64,000 nt of DNA from Tubulanus polymorphus (GCF_964204645.1 NC_134033.1:1164631-1228630); one strand, 5' to 3'. Positions 33,157 through 52,411 are shown, counted from the stretch's first letter. Made by a program: numbers and translations. Notes: generated from the letters alone by a model not told the origin.

Positions 33157-36100
33157 TCTTCAAATTCGGCTCATTTCAAACTCTTTCAGTGATTTGTTGT
33201 CTCCACGCGATCTCTAAACTTCGGCTTCGAAAACTATTCGATCGAATTCTGCAAAAGAAATTACAAGATTCAAATGAACGTAGATGAAAATCTAAATAAC
33301 TCAGGAACCTTTTCAATGCGGCGACTTTTATTTGACTTTCCTTGACTATTCCCTGACATATAAGTTGTTTTCCCTGACTTGATCTGTTAAGAATCCAATC
33401 AATTAACACAGTCAAATAGGGAAGACATAGACAGAAACTGATTTTACACACAATCTCAACATATTTCCATCACTTCTCTTCGATTTTCAAAAAATTTGGA
33501 CCAACAAAAGAACTGGGAATGGCGTTAAAAAAGAATTCTGCATCATAATGAATGGTAATTCCATTGAATTTGAGTTAGACTAGGTAAATTTTTTCTCCCT
33601 GAAAAATGTTGGCGTTAAGAGAACAGCGACATAAAAAGGTTTGCAGCGTTTATAAACAGACTTTAGAATGTAATTCATTTCTGATGTTTCCAGCCTAGAG
33701 TCAAACATCACCACAGAGCGTTATCGGTTCTAACATAATAGAAATGAGACGCGTGTAGGATAAAACATGATTGTATTGATTTGTAAAGTGTATGCGGCAC
33801 AGAATTTATGAGTGCAGTTTTATTAACTCGACTAATATTTGACAGCTGAGTAAATAATGATGGCAGATTCAACTGTGTAACTGTTAATCGATACACAATA
33901 CTGACTTCTAGTCTCTTCATACTGTGTGTGTGTCGAAATCTGCTTCATTCATTACAACTAATCATTTACTGATCCAGCACCACCCAGTTCCACAGTTCTG
34001 GACCCAGTTCCACAGTTACTGAACCCAGTTCCACAGTTATTGGACTCAGTTCCACAGTTCTGGACCCAGATCCACAGTTACTGAACCCAGTTCCACAGTT
34101 ACTGAACCCAGTTCCACAGTTCTGGACCCAGTTCCACAGTTACTGAACCCAGTTCCACAGTTATTGGACCCAGTTCCACAGTTCTGGACCCAGTTCCACA
34201 GTTATTGGACTCAGTTCCACAGTTCTGGACCCAGTTCCACAGTTCTGGACCCAGTTCCACAGTTACTGGACCCAGTTCCATAATTACTGGACTCAGTTCC
34301 ACAGTTATTGGACTCAGTTCCACAGTTCTGAACACGGTTCCACAGTCAGTTCTGAACCCAGTTCTACAGTAACTGGACCCAGTTCCAGTTCTCAACCCAG
34401 TTCCACAGTTCTGGACTCAGTTCCACAGTACAGGACCCAGTTCTACAGTTCTGGACTCAGTTCCACAGTTCTGGACTCAGTTCCACAGTACAGGACCCAG
34501 TTCTACAGTTCTGGACTCAATTCTACAGTTACAGGACTCAGTTCCACAGTTCTGGATCCAGTTCCACAGTCCTGGTCCCAGTTCCACAGTTCTGATACCA
34601 GTTCTACAGTTCCACGAGTTTTGTAAGGTTCAAATTTAAATGAATCATTTAACTACAAACACTCAACAGACATTCTCCAGGACGTTCGCAATCCACTACA
34701 AGTTGAGCAGTTGCCAATAAATGTAATCATTTAAGTTAATTAATAGTTAATTAACGAAATGTAATTAGCGTGTTTCGAGTTGCGCAAGTTGAAATACACA
34801 GTAATTATTACAGATGTGTAGTCAGAGCCTCGTAGCAGCTGTACAACCACCTGGAACCTTCCCACTACTTTCTTCTCAATGAGCTCAGTCTGATGGCTAA
34901 GTCTCTATGTGTAGTTTCGAAAAATGAAAACTTGAAACATAGTTTCTAACGGTTAGTTCACATTTTCGATATCTGCAAATTCAGAATTTGCTGTTAGGTT
35001 CCATTTTGAGGAGAAAGTTGCAGAGAACCCTAATAGGGTTTAGGCTTTAGGGATTTGATATTTGGAAAAATGGGCCCAGGTGAAGTAGAACTCAGAGACA
35101 TAGGCAAGGGTTCATTATTGTCAATGTCTGATGACTTTCAACGACTTTTTAGACTCTGATTCCAGGACTTATACGCAATCGTCAAACCAGGAATCCTGAT
35201 TACTAATAACTGAAAACTAATGACTGATGACATTCAAGGACCAGGACGATGATCCAAGGAGTTTAGAGGCCTTTGAATCGAACAGATGTCAAGAGCTTTG
35301 ATGTCTGCCAGTGATGCGCGCGCGAACACAGTCGCGTGTGTCTGTTATTCGATACCGATGACAATGACATGATTAAATAACGCGAGCACGTAGCAGCAGC
35401 AGCAGCACAGCTAACGAACCAACGAACGAAGGGCGGGTATAATGAAATCTAAAACTGGCTCATCTCTCGCAAATAACTACATTCACCAGCGGCGGCACGA
35501 GAGCTGAGCGAGCGCGAGGGAACGCTGGTAACAGGTGATATGAATGATAACTAAACATACATCTACATGAACTAATAGTGCAGTTTGTATAGGCAGACGG
35601 GGATTGATGGTAGAGAGAGAGAGGGAGGGTAGGTACGCGGACCTGACATCTGCCACATTCATATAAATATCTATATATATATATATATATTTATGCATTT
35701 ATCTGCGTGTATATCAATTCTGTATAAGCAGACTATTTCCGAGGTCTCTCTCCGTCGAGGTCTGTCCGTCTGCTGAGGAACGCGCGATATACACCACGAC
35801 CTGAGGAGCGCGATATACCGCGACCTGAGCAGATTCATATACCACGACCTGAGGATAGAAATTGGCGAAGATTTATATGTTAAACTTTCAGAAGCTTGCG
35901 TCGCTAGAATTGGCGGTACCCGTCGCTAGTACGCCGGCGGTGCGCGTGTGGTAGATGGTATATTAAACGTTATACCGATGTTACTAGCGGTGCTGGTGGT
36001 GGTGGTGGAGTACATGTAAAACAGACCCCTGTTAAACGCAGGTGAAATATCGAAACCTCGCGCGCGCGTTACTGGAGAGAGAGAGTGAGAACCGGCATAG
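33157..36100. other. Intergenic region between WRAP53 and the fibronectin III-like gene
   Basis: Divergent genes, so it should include both promoters. It holds the satellite array at 33980-34615, a short (AT)n tract near 35670, CpG-rich DNA near 35300-36080, and no ORF I can support. Confidence 0.6.
33980..34615. repeat. Largest GTTCCACAGTTCTGGACCCA array
   Basis: About thirty units of 18-21 bp. Variants include TTACTGAACCCA, TTATTGGACTCA and a CAGTACAGGACCCAGTTCTA subtype repeated as a block. Confidence 0.95.
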
Positions 36101-36165
36101 TTTAAATTCTGTTCTTCTTCACACGCAGCATCAGCAGCAGCAGCGCTATGAGTTTCATAGTTCAG

Positions 36166-36559
36166 GTAAGTGTTTTGATATCATGTGTGCATAATCTCTG
36201 AACCAAGTTCTCTACAGTTGTAGGGTGAACTATAAGGGTACAATCCACACAACTGCAGAACTGGTTCCATAGGCAACATTAAACCCTCGCACAACTGTGG
36301 AACTGGATTCAGAGTTGAAACTGAGTTCAGTCAAATCAAAACCTCACAACTGTGGAACTAGTTCCAGAGTCAAATTAAACCCACCCAACTGTGGAACTGG
36401 ATTCAGATTCAAATTGAACCCACACAGTTGTGGAACTGGATTCAGAGTCAAATTAAATGCACTTTTTAAAATCAAAGCGAAAAATAAGGTCCAAAAAATG
36501 ATTTCAGTTTTAAATTAAGTTTCTTGCAGTTTCATTTCATATAAAATTCATTTTTTTCA
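36166..36559 (+). other. Probable 5' UTR intron of the fibronectin III-like gene
   Basis: A GTAAGT donor follows CATAGTTCAG at 36165, and a TTTTTTTCAG acceptor ends at 36559. The next exon begins AGATAACG and reaches the ATG at 36604. The upstream exon end carries an ATG whose frame would read only seven codons (MSFIVQR) across the junction before TAA, so it would be a small upstream ORF. The intron carries satellite units with the GTGGAACTGGATTCAG core. Confidence 0.5.
36240..36455. repeat. Longer-unit GTGGAACTGGATTCAG repeat
   Basis: Four units of about 45-55 bp: CAACTGTGGAACTGGATTC followed by AGAGTCAAATTAAACCCAC. Same core as the 20 bp family with a longer spacer. In the 5' UTR intron of the fibronectin III-like gene. 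Confidence 0.85.
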
Positions 36560-36603
36560 GAGATAACGAATTAAAAACAGACAAAAAACTGGAATAATAA
36601 AAA

Positions 36604-37311
36604 ATGACGCATACGTGGACGAAACGCATCATAGCGCAGCAGATCAGCTGCGCGTTCGCAGCTGCTGTTTTATTGTTCGCATCGGAGACGAGATCGCTGA
36701 ACGTCTACAGCGGTAAACGCGACGAATCGATGATCGTCGTCGAGTGGAACGAAACTGCGTCGACGACGACGGTGGCGCCGTCTACATCAGACGGAGGACG
36801 ATACCGCGTCAGTTATAAACGCGTCGACGAACCACCGGAGATGTTAGTCTACACGGCGTGGCTCAACGCCAATACCACCGCTTACAAAATACGCCACCTA
36901 CCGGCGAATACCAAATTTAAAATCTGCGTATCGGATCGCGCCGAGCAGACGGAGCCCGCGATGGAATGCGTCGTCCTAGCGACCGTGCCGATTATGCTAA
37001 CGACGAGCATCATCGCGATCTGCGGAGTCATCTGTTACTTCGCGTTGTGCATCATTCTCGGCTATTGTTGCTGGAAACGGAAGAAGGCGTCGTTGTCGCG
37101 CGCGGCGACCGACGACGACGACGACCTCGACAGCTACGACGACCGCGAGGCGTTACAGCCGCGACGCAATAAACTGAGCATCGAGGATCCGGATGTCGCC
37201 GTTTACGTTAAAGATGGCCGCCCGCATTTGATGAAATACGCGCCGAAAAATTCGACGGAGAAATTCGTCTACGCCGACGACGACAACGCGTACTGCGGTA
37301 CGCGGGTATAA
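36604..37311 (+). CDS. Single-pass membrane protein with fibronectin III-like ectodomain (235 aa)
   Basis: One uninterrupted coding exon. The N terminus is a likely signal peptide (hydrophobic stretch around ISCAFAAAVLLFASETRS). Residues about 33-125 resemble a fibronectin type III fold: a central VVEWNET, then YRVSYKRVDEPPEMLVY, then the TTAYKIRHLPANTKFKICVS loop typical of the L.P.T.Y pattern, with possible N-glycosylation at NET and NTT. A transmembrane helix follows at about 129-157 (ending GYCCWKRKK), then an acidic cytoplasmic tail with a DDDDDLDSYDD cluster. The layout resembles small FNDC-type receptors (FNDC9/4/5), but the match is architectural and I assign no symbol. Codons are GC-rich with many CGN arginines, unlike the flanking DNA, as in the other real exons here. 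Confidence 0.85.
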   Translation: MTHTWTKRIIAQQISCAFAAAVLLFASETRSLNVYSGKRDESMIVVEWNETASTTTVAPSTSDGGRYRVSYKRVDEPPEMLVYTAWLNANTTAYKIRHLPANTKFKICVSDRAEQTEPAMECVVLATVPIMLTTSIIAICGVICYFALCIILGYCCWKRKKASLSRAATDDDDDLDSYDDREALQPRRNKLSIEDPDVAVYVKDGRPHLMKYAPKNSTEKFVYADDDNAYCGTRV

Positions 37312-38239
37312 ACCGGACGCGAATCCAGGATTGAGTCCGCCTGCGTGTGTTTCTATCCGGTTATTTACCGCAGTGTTAAGGAACGTTAGAAACGGTTCTC
37401 GGAAAGATTTGTAAGAAACGTTTTCCAACCGAGGATAAGAATTAAGAACCCGAATTTGTCAATAACGATTTTAACCTTTTAACCGGTCGAAGAACCAAAT
37501 TTCCTGCGCGTCTTAGATGAAAAGAACCAAATTTACCGGCGCAGAGAGAAAGGAATGCTAGACAGTTAATCGAAAGGATCGCGAGAAATATTTTTCAACC
37601 GCGAAGAACCCAATTTTCTGCTCAAAAGTTCGATCGAAAAGAACCAAATTTGCCGAGCAGAATGAAAAGACTGTCGAAAGGATTAGTAGAAATGTTTTTG
37701 CGAAGAAAAGAACCCGATTTGTGAAAATGACTTTTGATGGCTAAGAACCCGATTATTTTCTGTGCGATGAAAAGAACCAAACTTACTGATCGTAATGAAA
37801 AGACCGCTAAACAGCGATCGAAATGGATTCACGAGAAAGGTACTTTCAACGGAAAAGAACCCAATTTTCTGTGCGATTGATCGAAGATTAGCGGAAAAAG
37901 AACCATCAAATTAATAAAAAATGCAAACCGAGGGTTCTCTAAGGTGTTTTAACCCGATGAATTTTCTATGCAATGAGATCCAGGAATAATGTTTTTCCCG
38001 TGCGAACACTATATATATTATATACATAATCAAAGTTTATTTTTAAAAACTTAAAAAAAGAAGAAAAAGGGCAAGAACCCAATTTGGGAAATGCTTTGTG
38101 TTTTATGCCCCGAGGTTTTTGAGCAAGTCAAATACGTTTTTAATCAGAAATTAACCAAAGGAACCCGATTTATGACTATGCAACAACTGGTGACTCGATC
38201 TGGTCATCCTTCATTACAGATAAAAAACTAATTAAATCA

Positions 38240-38325
38240 ATACATGTCCATGCGGTGTATTAGCAAAGTCCATCATCAATTAATACACAGCACCGTGGTG
38301 TAGGAGGCACTGAAAGGGTTATCTA
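38240..38325. mobile_element. Truncated piggyBac-type MITE
   Basis: Only the right part is recognisable: GCGGTGTATTAGCAAAGTCC through GGCACTGAAAGGGTTA. Confidence 0.6.
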
Positions 38326-38539
38326 AAATCTCAAGCTGAGTGGAACCAGGCCCTGGGTGGGTTATTCCACAATCCCGATATTTGATTTGATGATGATGAT
38401 GTTATTCCTTTCCTATTTCACCTATTTTCCATTTATTCCAAATAAGGATGATGAAATTATTCAAATTAGCTCGCACACTAACGAATAAATTATCATAAAT
38501 TATTTTTTCTACCCGTATGATTTATTTAATATTGCACGA

Positions 38540-38830
38540 CCTCATTCCTCAGTCTACCTCCCTCCACCTCTCTCTACTCCTTTATCTCTCACTCCTCCTC
38601 TTACCTCTCTGTCACTCTTTCCATTCTCTCTCTACCTCTATCACTCTATTTTCTTCCCCTCTCCCTCTCTCTCACTATCTCTGTTAGTCACCTGACATTT
38701 TACCTCTCTCTCACTCCCTCCCTCTTTTCTCTCTCTCACTTCCCCTTCTCCCTCTCTCTCTATCTCTCTCACTTCCCCTTCTCCCTCTCTATCTCTCCCA
38801 TTCCCTCTCTCTCTCTATCTCTCCCACTCC
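38540..38830. repeat. CT-rich simple-sequence region
   Basis: Imperfect CTCTCTC and CTCCCTCTCTAT runs over about 290 bp. Confidence 0.85.
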
Positions 38831-39769
38831 CGTGTTTCACACCCCTATCTGCTGATACATATTACGTTTCACACTGTACATTCCCGAGCAAAACCAACAC
38901 ACACACTCACACACTCAACTATCATCATCTATATAACAACGAGTAATAAAAATATAAAAACCCTGCAACAGCTTCACGTGGAGCTCATGTTTCCTTCTTC
39001 AAGCTAAACAAACATTAATCAATGTCTCTATCTCTCTACATCGCGCTGTTGCATTATTTCCTTCAAAACCCGATTTTTCTACGCAAACTAAACTAAATCT
39101 TTTTCTAAACTTATTTATTTATTTATCTATTTATTTATGTATCACTTGTTATTTATTCGTTATTCGGGCGCCGCCGATGGTTTTCAGGCGTGCGCCGTTC
39201 AAAAACCGTTTCAAAAATATGAACCGCGAAGCAGCAGCAACAACAGGTGCAGCACTAGCAGGAGCAGGTGCAGCACTAGTAGCAGCGGCAGCATGCGGTG
39301 TTGAATTTATTCAAAAATGTTTGGAAAGTTTATTGATACCGATCTTGAATCTTGGAAAAGTGAAGTTTAAAAAGTTGGTTTTTTTCTCGAAACTAATAAA
39401 AAAAAGAAGAAATCGAACGAGATAGGTTTTTTTCCCCGCGAAATGTTTGTTACGATAATTCGAAATTTGTGTATCTTTTTTTCGTGTGGTGATCTGGTTT
39501 ATATCGAATAAAAATCGTTTGATTAAAACTCCCCAAAATCGTTGACGCAATTCATTATTGGAACTGAAAAATCGGAAGGCAGGATCTATACAAGGAATGG
39601 CTCGGAAAAGAGCTTCATATCGAAGGCCACAAGTGCAGTTCTTCCCTCCTGGCCGAGGGGTCTGATATAACTTTTCGGTAATCCTTCAATGCGGTGTAAT
39701 ATGGATATAAAAGCGATGGTTTATTCAGACCGCACCATGTATAGTTTCACTAGTCTTGTTAATGCTTGA

Positions 39770-39960
39770 CCCTTTCAGTGCGTCTACACCGCAGTGCAGT
39801 GTATAAAATCTGTGATATAGACTTAGTACATCGCATCGCGGTGTATTGATGTAATTAGTTTTTATCACTATAGAAAGATGGCAGCACCTGTCAAACATCT
39901 TTTAGAGTTGTCAAATTATCTCCAGCACTTTCAGGCAATAATGAGTCAGCACTGAAATGG
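39770..39960. mobile_element. piggyBac-type MITE (inverted, decayed)
   Basis: Begins CCCTTTCAGTGCGTCTACAC after TTGA (a changed TTAA) and ends CAGCACTGAAATGG before TTAA at 39961-39964. Inverted relative to the 20887 copy. Confidence 0.75.
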
Positions 39961-40009
39961 TTAAACTGTGCAGTCTGAATAGAAGACCTATTGAAAGTAT
40001 GTGTTCAAA

Positions 40010-40290
40010 AGGTAACGCCTCCGGCCCGTGGTCTAGTGCGGCAGGGTTTCGTCGTACCGTGGCGAGCTTTGATTACATCAGGTTTAAATCTCTGCCGGGG
40101 AGGATGGTGGGTGCCCACTGGCCAGGTAAAAACGGGTGGGAGATGCCGAAGGCGAAGCCAGGCAGAGAGAGGGGACAGCCCCACCACCACTGCGCACTGG
40201 CACCAGCGGTCCGACTCCAGCGAGCGAGACCGCAGCGCAAAGGCACTTCACGATATTCAACAAATATGCATTCCGAACAAAATAAGAATA
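40010..40290 (+). repeat. tRNA-derived SINE candidate
   Basis: A-box-like TGGTCTAGTGCGG at 40029 and B-box-like GGTTTAAATCT at 40081 have tRNA-like spacing, followed by a GC-rich body of about 180 bp ending in A/T-rich DNA. Confidence 0.55.
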
Positions 40291-40895
40291 ATCACAATAT
40301 TTAAAATTTAGGACAATTTAAGACAAGCACACTTACAACGAACCGAAATTAAGCGCTAAAAACCATCAAAATAGCGTTGAATCGAAGCGCATGGTCGACG
40401 ACCTTGAGATTGAAGATTTGAATTGAATCCGAATTAAATTTATTGAATTTGATTGGTTCAGGCTATTTCTTGGCTCGCGGACTCAATTCAATTAAACTAT
40501 TTCTTGATTGAATATTCAAAACTTGGGAAGAAACAGAAACAGGACAATTTGATAGGATTTAGTTTTAGAATATATGAAACACTGTGATCTTAAGAAAATT
40601 AAAGTCGGGATCGGCAGATGAATAAAAAAATAAAATCCGGTTTTCGGACTGTATTGGCTGTTCGTACGGACCCGTACGGATAATTCAAAAGCTTTTGGGT
40701 ACATTGACGCACACGGACAAACATAAAACGCATATGAAACCATAGAACTATAACGAAATATAGTACTATGGTACGAATTGCCCTTTGAAAAACAAACAAA
40801 CCAACAAAAATTCACTTTTATTTTCAAAAATATCACCCCACGCATGCTCCATAGAAAAGAAACAATTTGAGCATTTCAAATAATGCCTCCAACAA

Positions 40896-41111
40896 GTGAT
40901 TAAAGTCAATATTATTCATTTGAAGAAAACTCACGGTAGAAACAACGAAATAAGCAAAGCAGGACCAAGCCCGTGGCCTTCATTTGAACGGGCATTAAAT
41001 TCTCATCGACGAGCTTTCGAAAGATACAAACATTTGTCACGCAGGGCGTTATATGATGAAGTACAGCAATCTATAGAGAATGTCAGATTACATGCTCGCG
41101 GAATTATAATG
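40896..41111 (+). CDS. Doubtful coding exon of unknown identity
   Basis: A 72-codon frame reads naturally in its second half (GPSPWPSFERALNSHRRAFE, then RYKHLSRRALYDEVQQSIEN) and ends at a strong donor-like GTAAGT after GGAATTATAAT. I recognise no family. It lies between two inverted copies of a TTCGTACGGACCCGTACGGA motif, so it could be part of a mobile element. It could also be a chance ORF. Confidence 0.22.
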
Positions 41112-42329
41112 TAAGTTCCTCCTCAAACACGATGATAAACTTCAAAATTAGTCCAACCATGGACGTATAAACTATAAACTAGAACAATTTACTAAGGTTC
41201 ATATATCCTTTTATCAAGAAACTGCTCCTCTCTTCGACTGGACCTTAATTAAATTGGTATTTATTTTACGAACCACTGAAAACCAACCACAGCGTTTATA
41301 AAACTTAACTGAACAATTGTTGAGTTATAACATGAATGATGAACACGTATGTCAGTTTATTATCATGACAACAATTATACAATGAAAGTTATCACACTGA
41401 AGGAATTTATCATGTAAGAACACACTGTATTTGGAAAACAGTTCAACATAAAAGCATCAAACTAAACATAAAACCTATGAATTCACTAAAAAAAACCCAA
41501 GATTACCATAACAAATCAATCTTTAATTTCATTTTCACTGACATTATTTCTACTAGAAAACTTAGGTGAATATCAATATATTCAACTTATTGGTCAAATC
41601 CGTCCAGTCATGTTATAAAACTTCTTTAAAACGGGCCATTGAAAATATCAAAGCCATGAGAATAGTACATCTACAGTTCTGTAATTACTCGCAGAAACCG
41701 CTTAACGTTATGATCCTACATGAACTCAGGCAATTAATATCTGCTCTCGAATTTTTGGTACAACTTTGAAGGCATCCCGGACTGGTCACTCATCCTTAAA
41801 AATCTAAATATACATTTCAATGATTTCCAATCGCTGAAATTGGTTTCCAAACCAAAGCGTAGCCAGTATGCACAGAACTGTAGGCGCAGCCCCACACTTT
41901 TCGGCCAAGTCATGATTTCTGAAACATCATTGAAATCCAAAAAACGACAATATTACGCATATCAATTAACTTTTATTGCGTCTAAGTTTATTAAAGTCTA
42001 AAAATTTATGTCGACATATTTTCGCACATATACAACATTTTAAAATCCTAATTTTAAACTAATGATTAAAGCAATAAATTGAATCCCCACTGCTCCTATG
42101 CCGCGATGCCCATGAAAATAAACTGGTCGTTTCCAGACCCTCTTGGTTGCAACGAAGTTTGTTTATCATTAACCGTTCGAAGATGGACGGTTGTGCAACG
42201 GGTATTTGTAATTAAGAAAAAACATCGACCAACTTATAAGATGAACGTAAATTTCGAGTCCAATGACGGACGCAGTTGGTAGGCTACTGAAGGTAGGCCG
42301 GCCTACTTTCTTAATGAATAAAAAGTCGA

Positions 42330-42600
42330 CGACCACTGATATGGAATGTTTTACCGTCCAGTATTCGGGAATCCTCATCCGTCTGTCGATGCTTTTCAAC
42401 GAAACCTCAATACATATCTTTTAAGTGAAGCTTTTACCATTGGATAATGTCTCTTACAGTTTGTTTTCACGTTCTTGTATTGCAATGGCATTTCAATAAT
42501 TCTATGGTTTCAGGTATTACTATCGTAAAGCACTATGAATACCTTATAGTATAGCGGTATATAAACAAATAAATTATTACAATTATTATTATCATTGCTA
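42330..42600 (+). mobile_element. Decayed LINE 3' end (reverse transcriptase C terminus and tail)
   Basis: One frame reads WNVLPSSIRESSSV, and a shift by one base continues as VDAFQRNLNTYLLS. This resembles the W.LP..IR..SS...F...L..YL ending of L2/CR1/jockey-type reverse transcriptases. Downstream, GTAAAGCACTATGAATACC and ATAGCGGTATATAAA lead to an ATTATT tail, like L2-type 3' ends. A frame break and missing upstream domains mark it as dead. Confidence 0.6.
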
Positions 42601-42720
42601 TTGAAACTATATCCACTTATTTCTAACAAAATATCTGATAATCATCTAATTCATTATTGACTGATTCGTTTTTGTTAACGTGAAGCCGTCGTTTTGCTCG
42701 TGCTTTGGGGAGGACATACA

Positions 42721-42828
42721 GGGTCCAGTTCCAGTTCTGAGTTAAAATTTAACTCCGAGTTAACTCATTGAAAATGAACTAACTTTAACTCAGAGTTAAC
42801 ACTAACTCACAATTGTGGAACTGGGCCC
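42721..42828. mobile_element. Foldback MITE with GGGTCCAGTTCC ends
   Basis: About 108 bp, from GGGTCCAGTTCCAGTTCTGA to CACAATTGTGGAACTGGGCC. Same family as 21597 and 29717. Confidence 0.82.
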
Positions 42829-42830
42829 AG

Positions 42831-42973
42831 GGGATCATTCATTAATTTATTACGTACGCATAAAATTTGAATTTTTGCCATTTTTTCGTATACATTAAGC
42901 ATTACAGTACACACTTGCACTGACCCCTTCCCCTCCCCCTCCCCTAATGCGTAAGTAATAAATGAATGATCCC
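42831..42973. mobile_element. Foldback MITE with GGGATCATTCATT ends
   Basis: About 143 bp starting GGGATCATTCATTAATTTAT, then TACGTACGCAT; the right end is the inverse, ATGCGTAAGTAATAAATGAA then TGATCCC. It begins two bases after the previous element ends. Confidence 0.82.
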
Positions 42974-43858
42974 AAGACAATATTTTTAAGTTGTAGAATT
43001 TTAAGTAACGTCCCATTGCACCAGGATTATCTCCGATCTATTTGATAAGCCTACTGTTAACGCTATTCAGTAATTCAGACGGGATCTGCATATGTCGAAA
43101 CGATTATGGAATTTTGGCGGTTTTTGATATATCTAATTTTCTAGAATGTGTTTAAATTTGGCGCCAGAACGGAACACACACGAATTATTTGTATAATCTT
43201 CATTAATTGTACTGTATGAGATATTATGAGTCAATATCTTCAATGACTGCGAAAACGATACGATCTTTTCGTTACTAAATAATGATCCGAAAGCTCCATA
43301 CGGTTCCCGCGTACGAAAAGCTTCGGAGTTATCCGTTATCCGGAGTTCGGAGTTATCCGTACGGGTCCGTACGAATAACCACTTCGCCACTTAAAAAGCC
43401 CTCCATTTTTTGTGGTTGTCCCCTGTCAAAATAAATAAATAAATTAGGGCGCTAGTTTCGCAGATATGTTTTTCTAGTTGAATTCGGATTGACAGTTGAT
43501 CATAGGATCATACAAGACATTTTTATGGAACGGAGACAAGTTGTGACTGCCTATACGAGGTAAACCGGCTTATCATACGCTTATCTACCATGATGGTTTC
43601 GTTTTGAATTTATGTTTACCTCGCTCTTAGTAAGTTTTTTTGTAAAAGAAAAGCCGGACTGGACCCCTGCGCTACGCTATCAGCTGGGTACCTACGATTC
43701 CTTGATTTCTTTAAAAGGTCCTCTTGAACGGCACAAGGGCAAAAGTTTTTTCCCCAGCCCAGTGTACCATTATAAAAGACTGATTAATCTGTAGGTTCCG
43801 TGCCTGTCTCTAACTATATCTCAGTGAGTGAGTGATATATTCTCTGGTATTTTTTAGG

Positions 43859-51532
<7,674 letters not shown>

Positions 51533-51637
51533 ACCCCGAACAGCCCCGAACAGCCCCGCGATCCCGGTCCAACACGAGGGACCAGTCAAACATCGTAAGC
51601 TTTAAGTGTTTCAATTATTTGAAATTGAATATCCCTA

Positions 51638-51775
51638 GGCCCGGTTCCATAGTCATGGCTTAGGCTTAAGACCAATTTAAGACTGTCTTAGTTCTATGAC
51701 CAATCTAACAACTTAAGACCAGTCTTAAAATTTAAGACCATTTTTGGACTTAAGTCTCAACTAAGGAACCGGCCC
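51638..51775. mobile_element. Foldback MITE with GGCCCGGTTCCATAG ends
   Basis: About 138 bp. The left end GGCCCGGTTCCATAGTCATG is matched by GGAACCGGCCCC on the right, with CTTAAGACC/GGTCTTAAG words inside. Its interior contains the 47 bp satellite unit (TAGTTCTATGACCAATCTAA, CAACTTAAGACCAGTCT). Probably in the RCBTB1 3' UTR. Confidence 0.8.
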
Positions 51776-52380
51776 CAGATTTTTAAGAACTCGCAGTCGA
51801 TTCTACACTCGTCTCACAGGACTGATTAGAGTTTTCTCAGCAAGGTGGCAAGTGTAGTATTCCAGGGGGGGGGGGGTCATCAGAGCGAGTGAATTTGAGT
51901 TGGGGAATTTTGAATATTTCTGTCACACATGTGCGGTCGTTTTGTCATCATATGACTCAAATATTATAAATGTCTCTTTGATTAAGTGCCAAAAAAAATG
52001 TATTGAAAGCAAAATTTAAGGCTCACATTTTCTCTGAGCGCCGAGATATTCGCAGTTGAAATCTAGCGAACAGTTAAACATTTTAAAAGGAATATTTGTT
52101 GATAAATACAGTAAACCTTGCTGAACTAGTTAAGGATTGGAAAACACATTAAACAGGCTCCTTATGAATCCTTAATTCCTTAAAAACGAAGTAGAATGTC
52201 AGAAACTCCTTATATCGAGGAATTACCGATCTGTAGGGACCGTGTTTAATCGGAAAGTGATTTTATTTTTGTCTGAGTAAGGTCCGACCATGACTGTGTT
52301 AGACAACGAGGTTTACTGTAGACTAATTAACTTATTAATATTAAATATAACTATCATAAATATTATAATTATGATTTATG

Positions 52381-52411
<31 letters not shown>

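Larger units (their letters stand above)
37312..43857. other. Long non-coding interval between the fibronectin III-like gene and RCBTB1
   Basis: The first part (to about 38000) has diverged AAAAGAACCAAATTT-like words and is probably 3' UTR; AATAAA occurs at 38945 and near 39506. The remainder holds CT-rich DNA, a piggyBac-type MITE, a SINE, a LINE tail, two adjacent foldback elements, and one doubtful exon at 40896. Confidence 0.6.

Noticed and set aside
39177-39425. 82-codon ORF with an Ala/Gly-rich stretch
   Set aside because: It is driven by GCAGCA-type simple sequence, with no splice support and no family likeness.
41566-42282. ORFs upstream of the LINE tail
   Set aside because: I could not align them to reverse-transcriptase motifs; they may be decayed element sequence but cannot be called.
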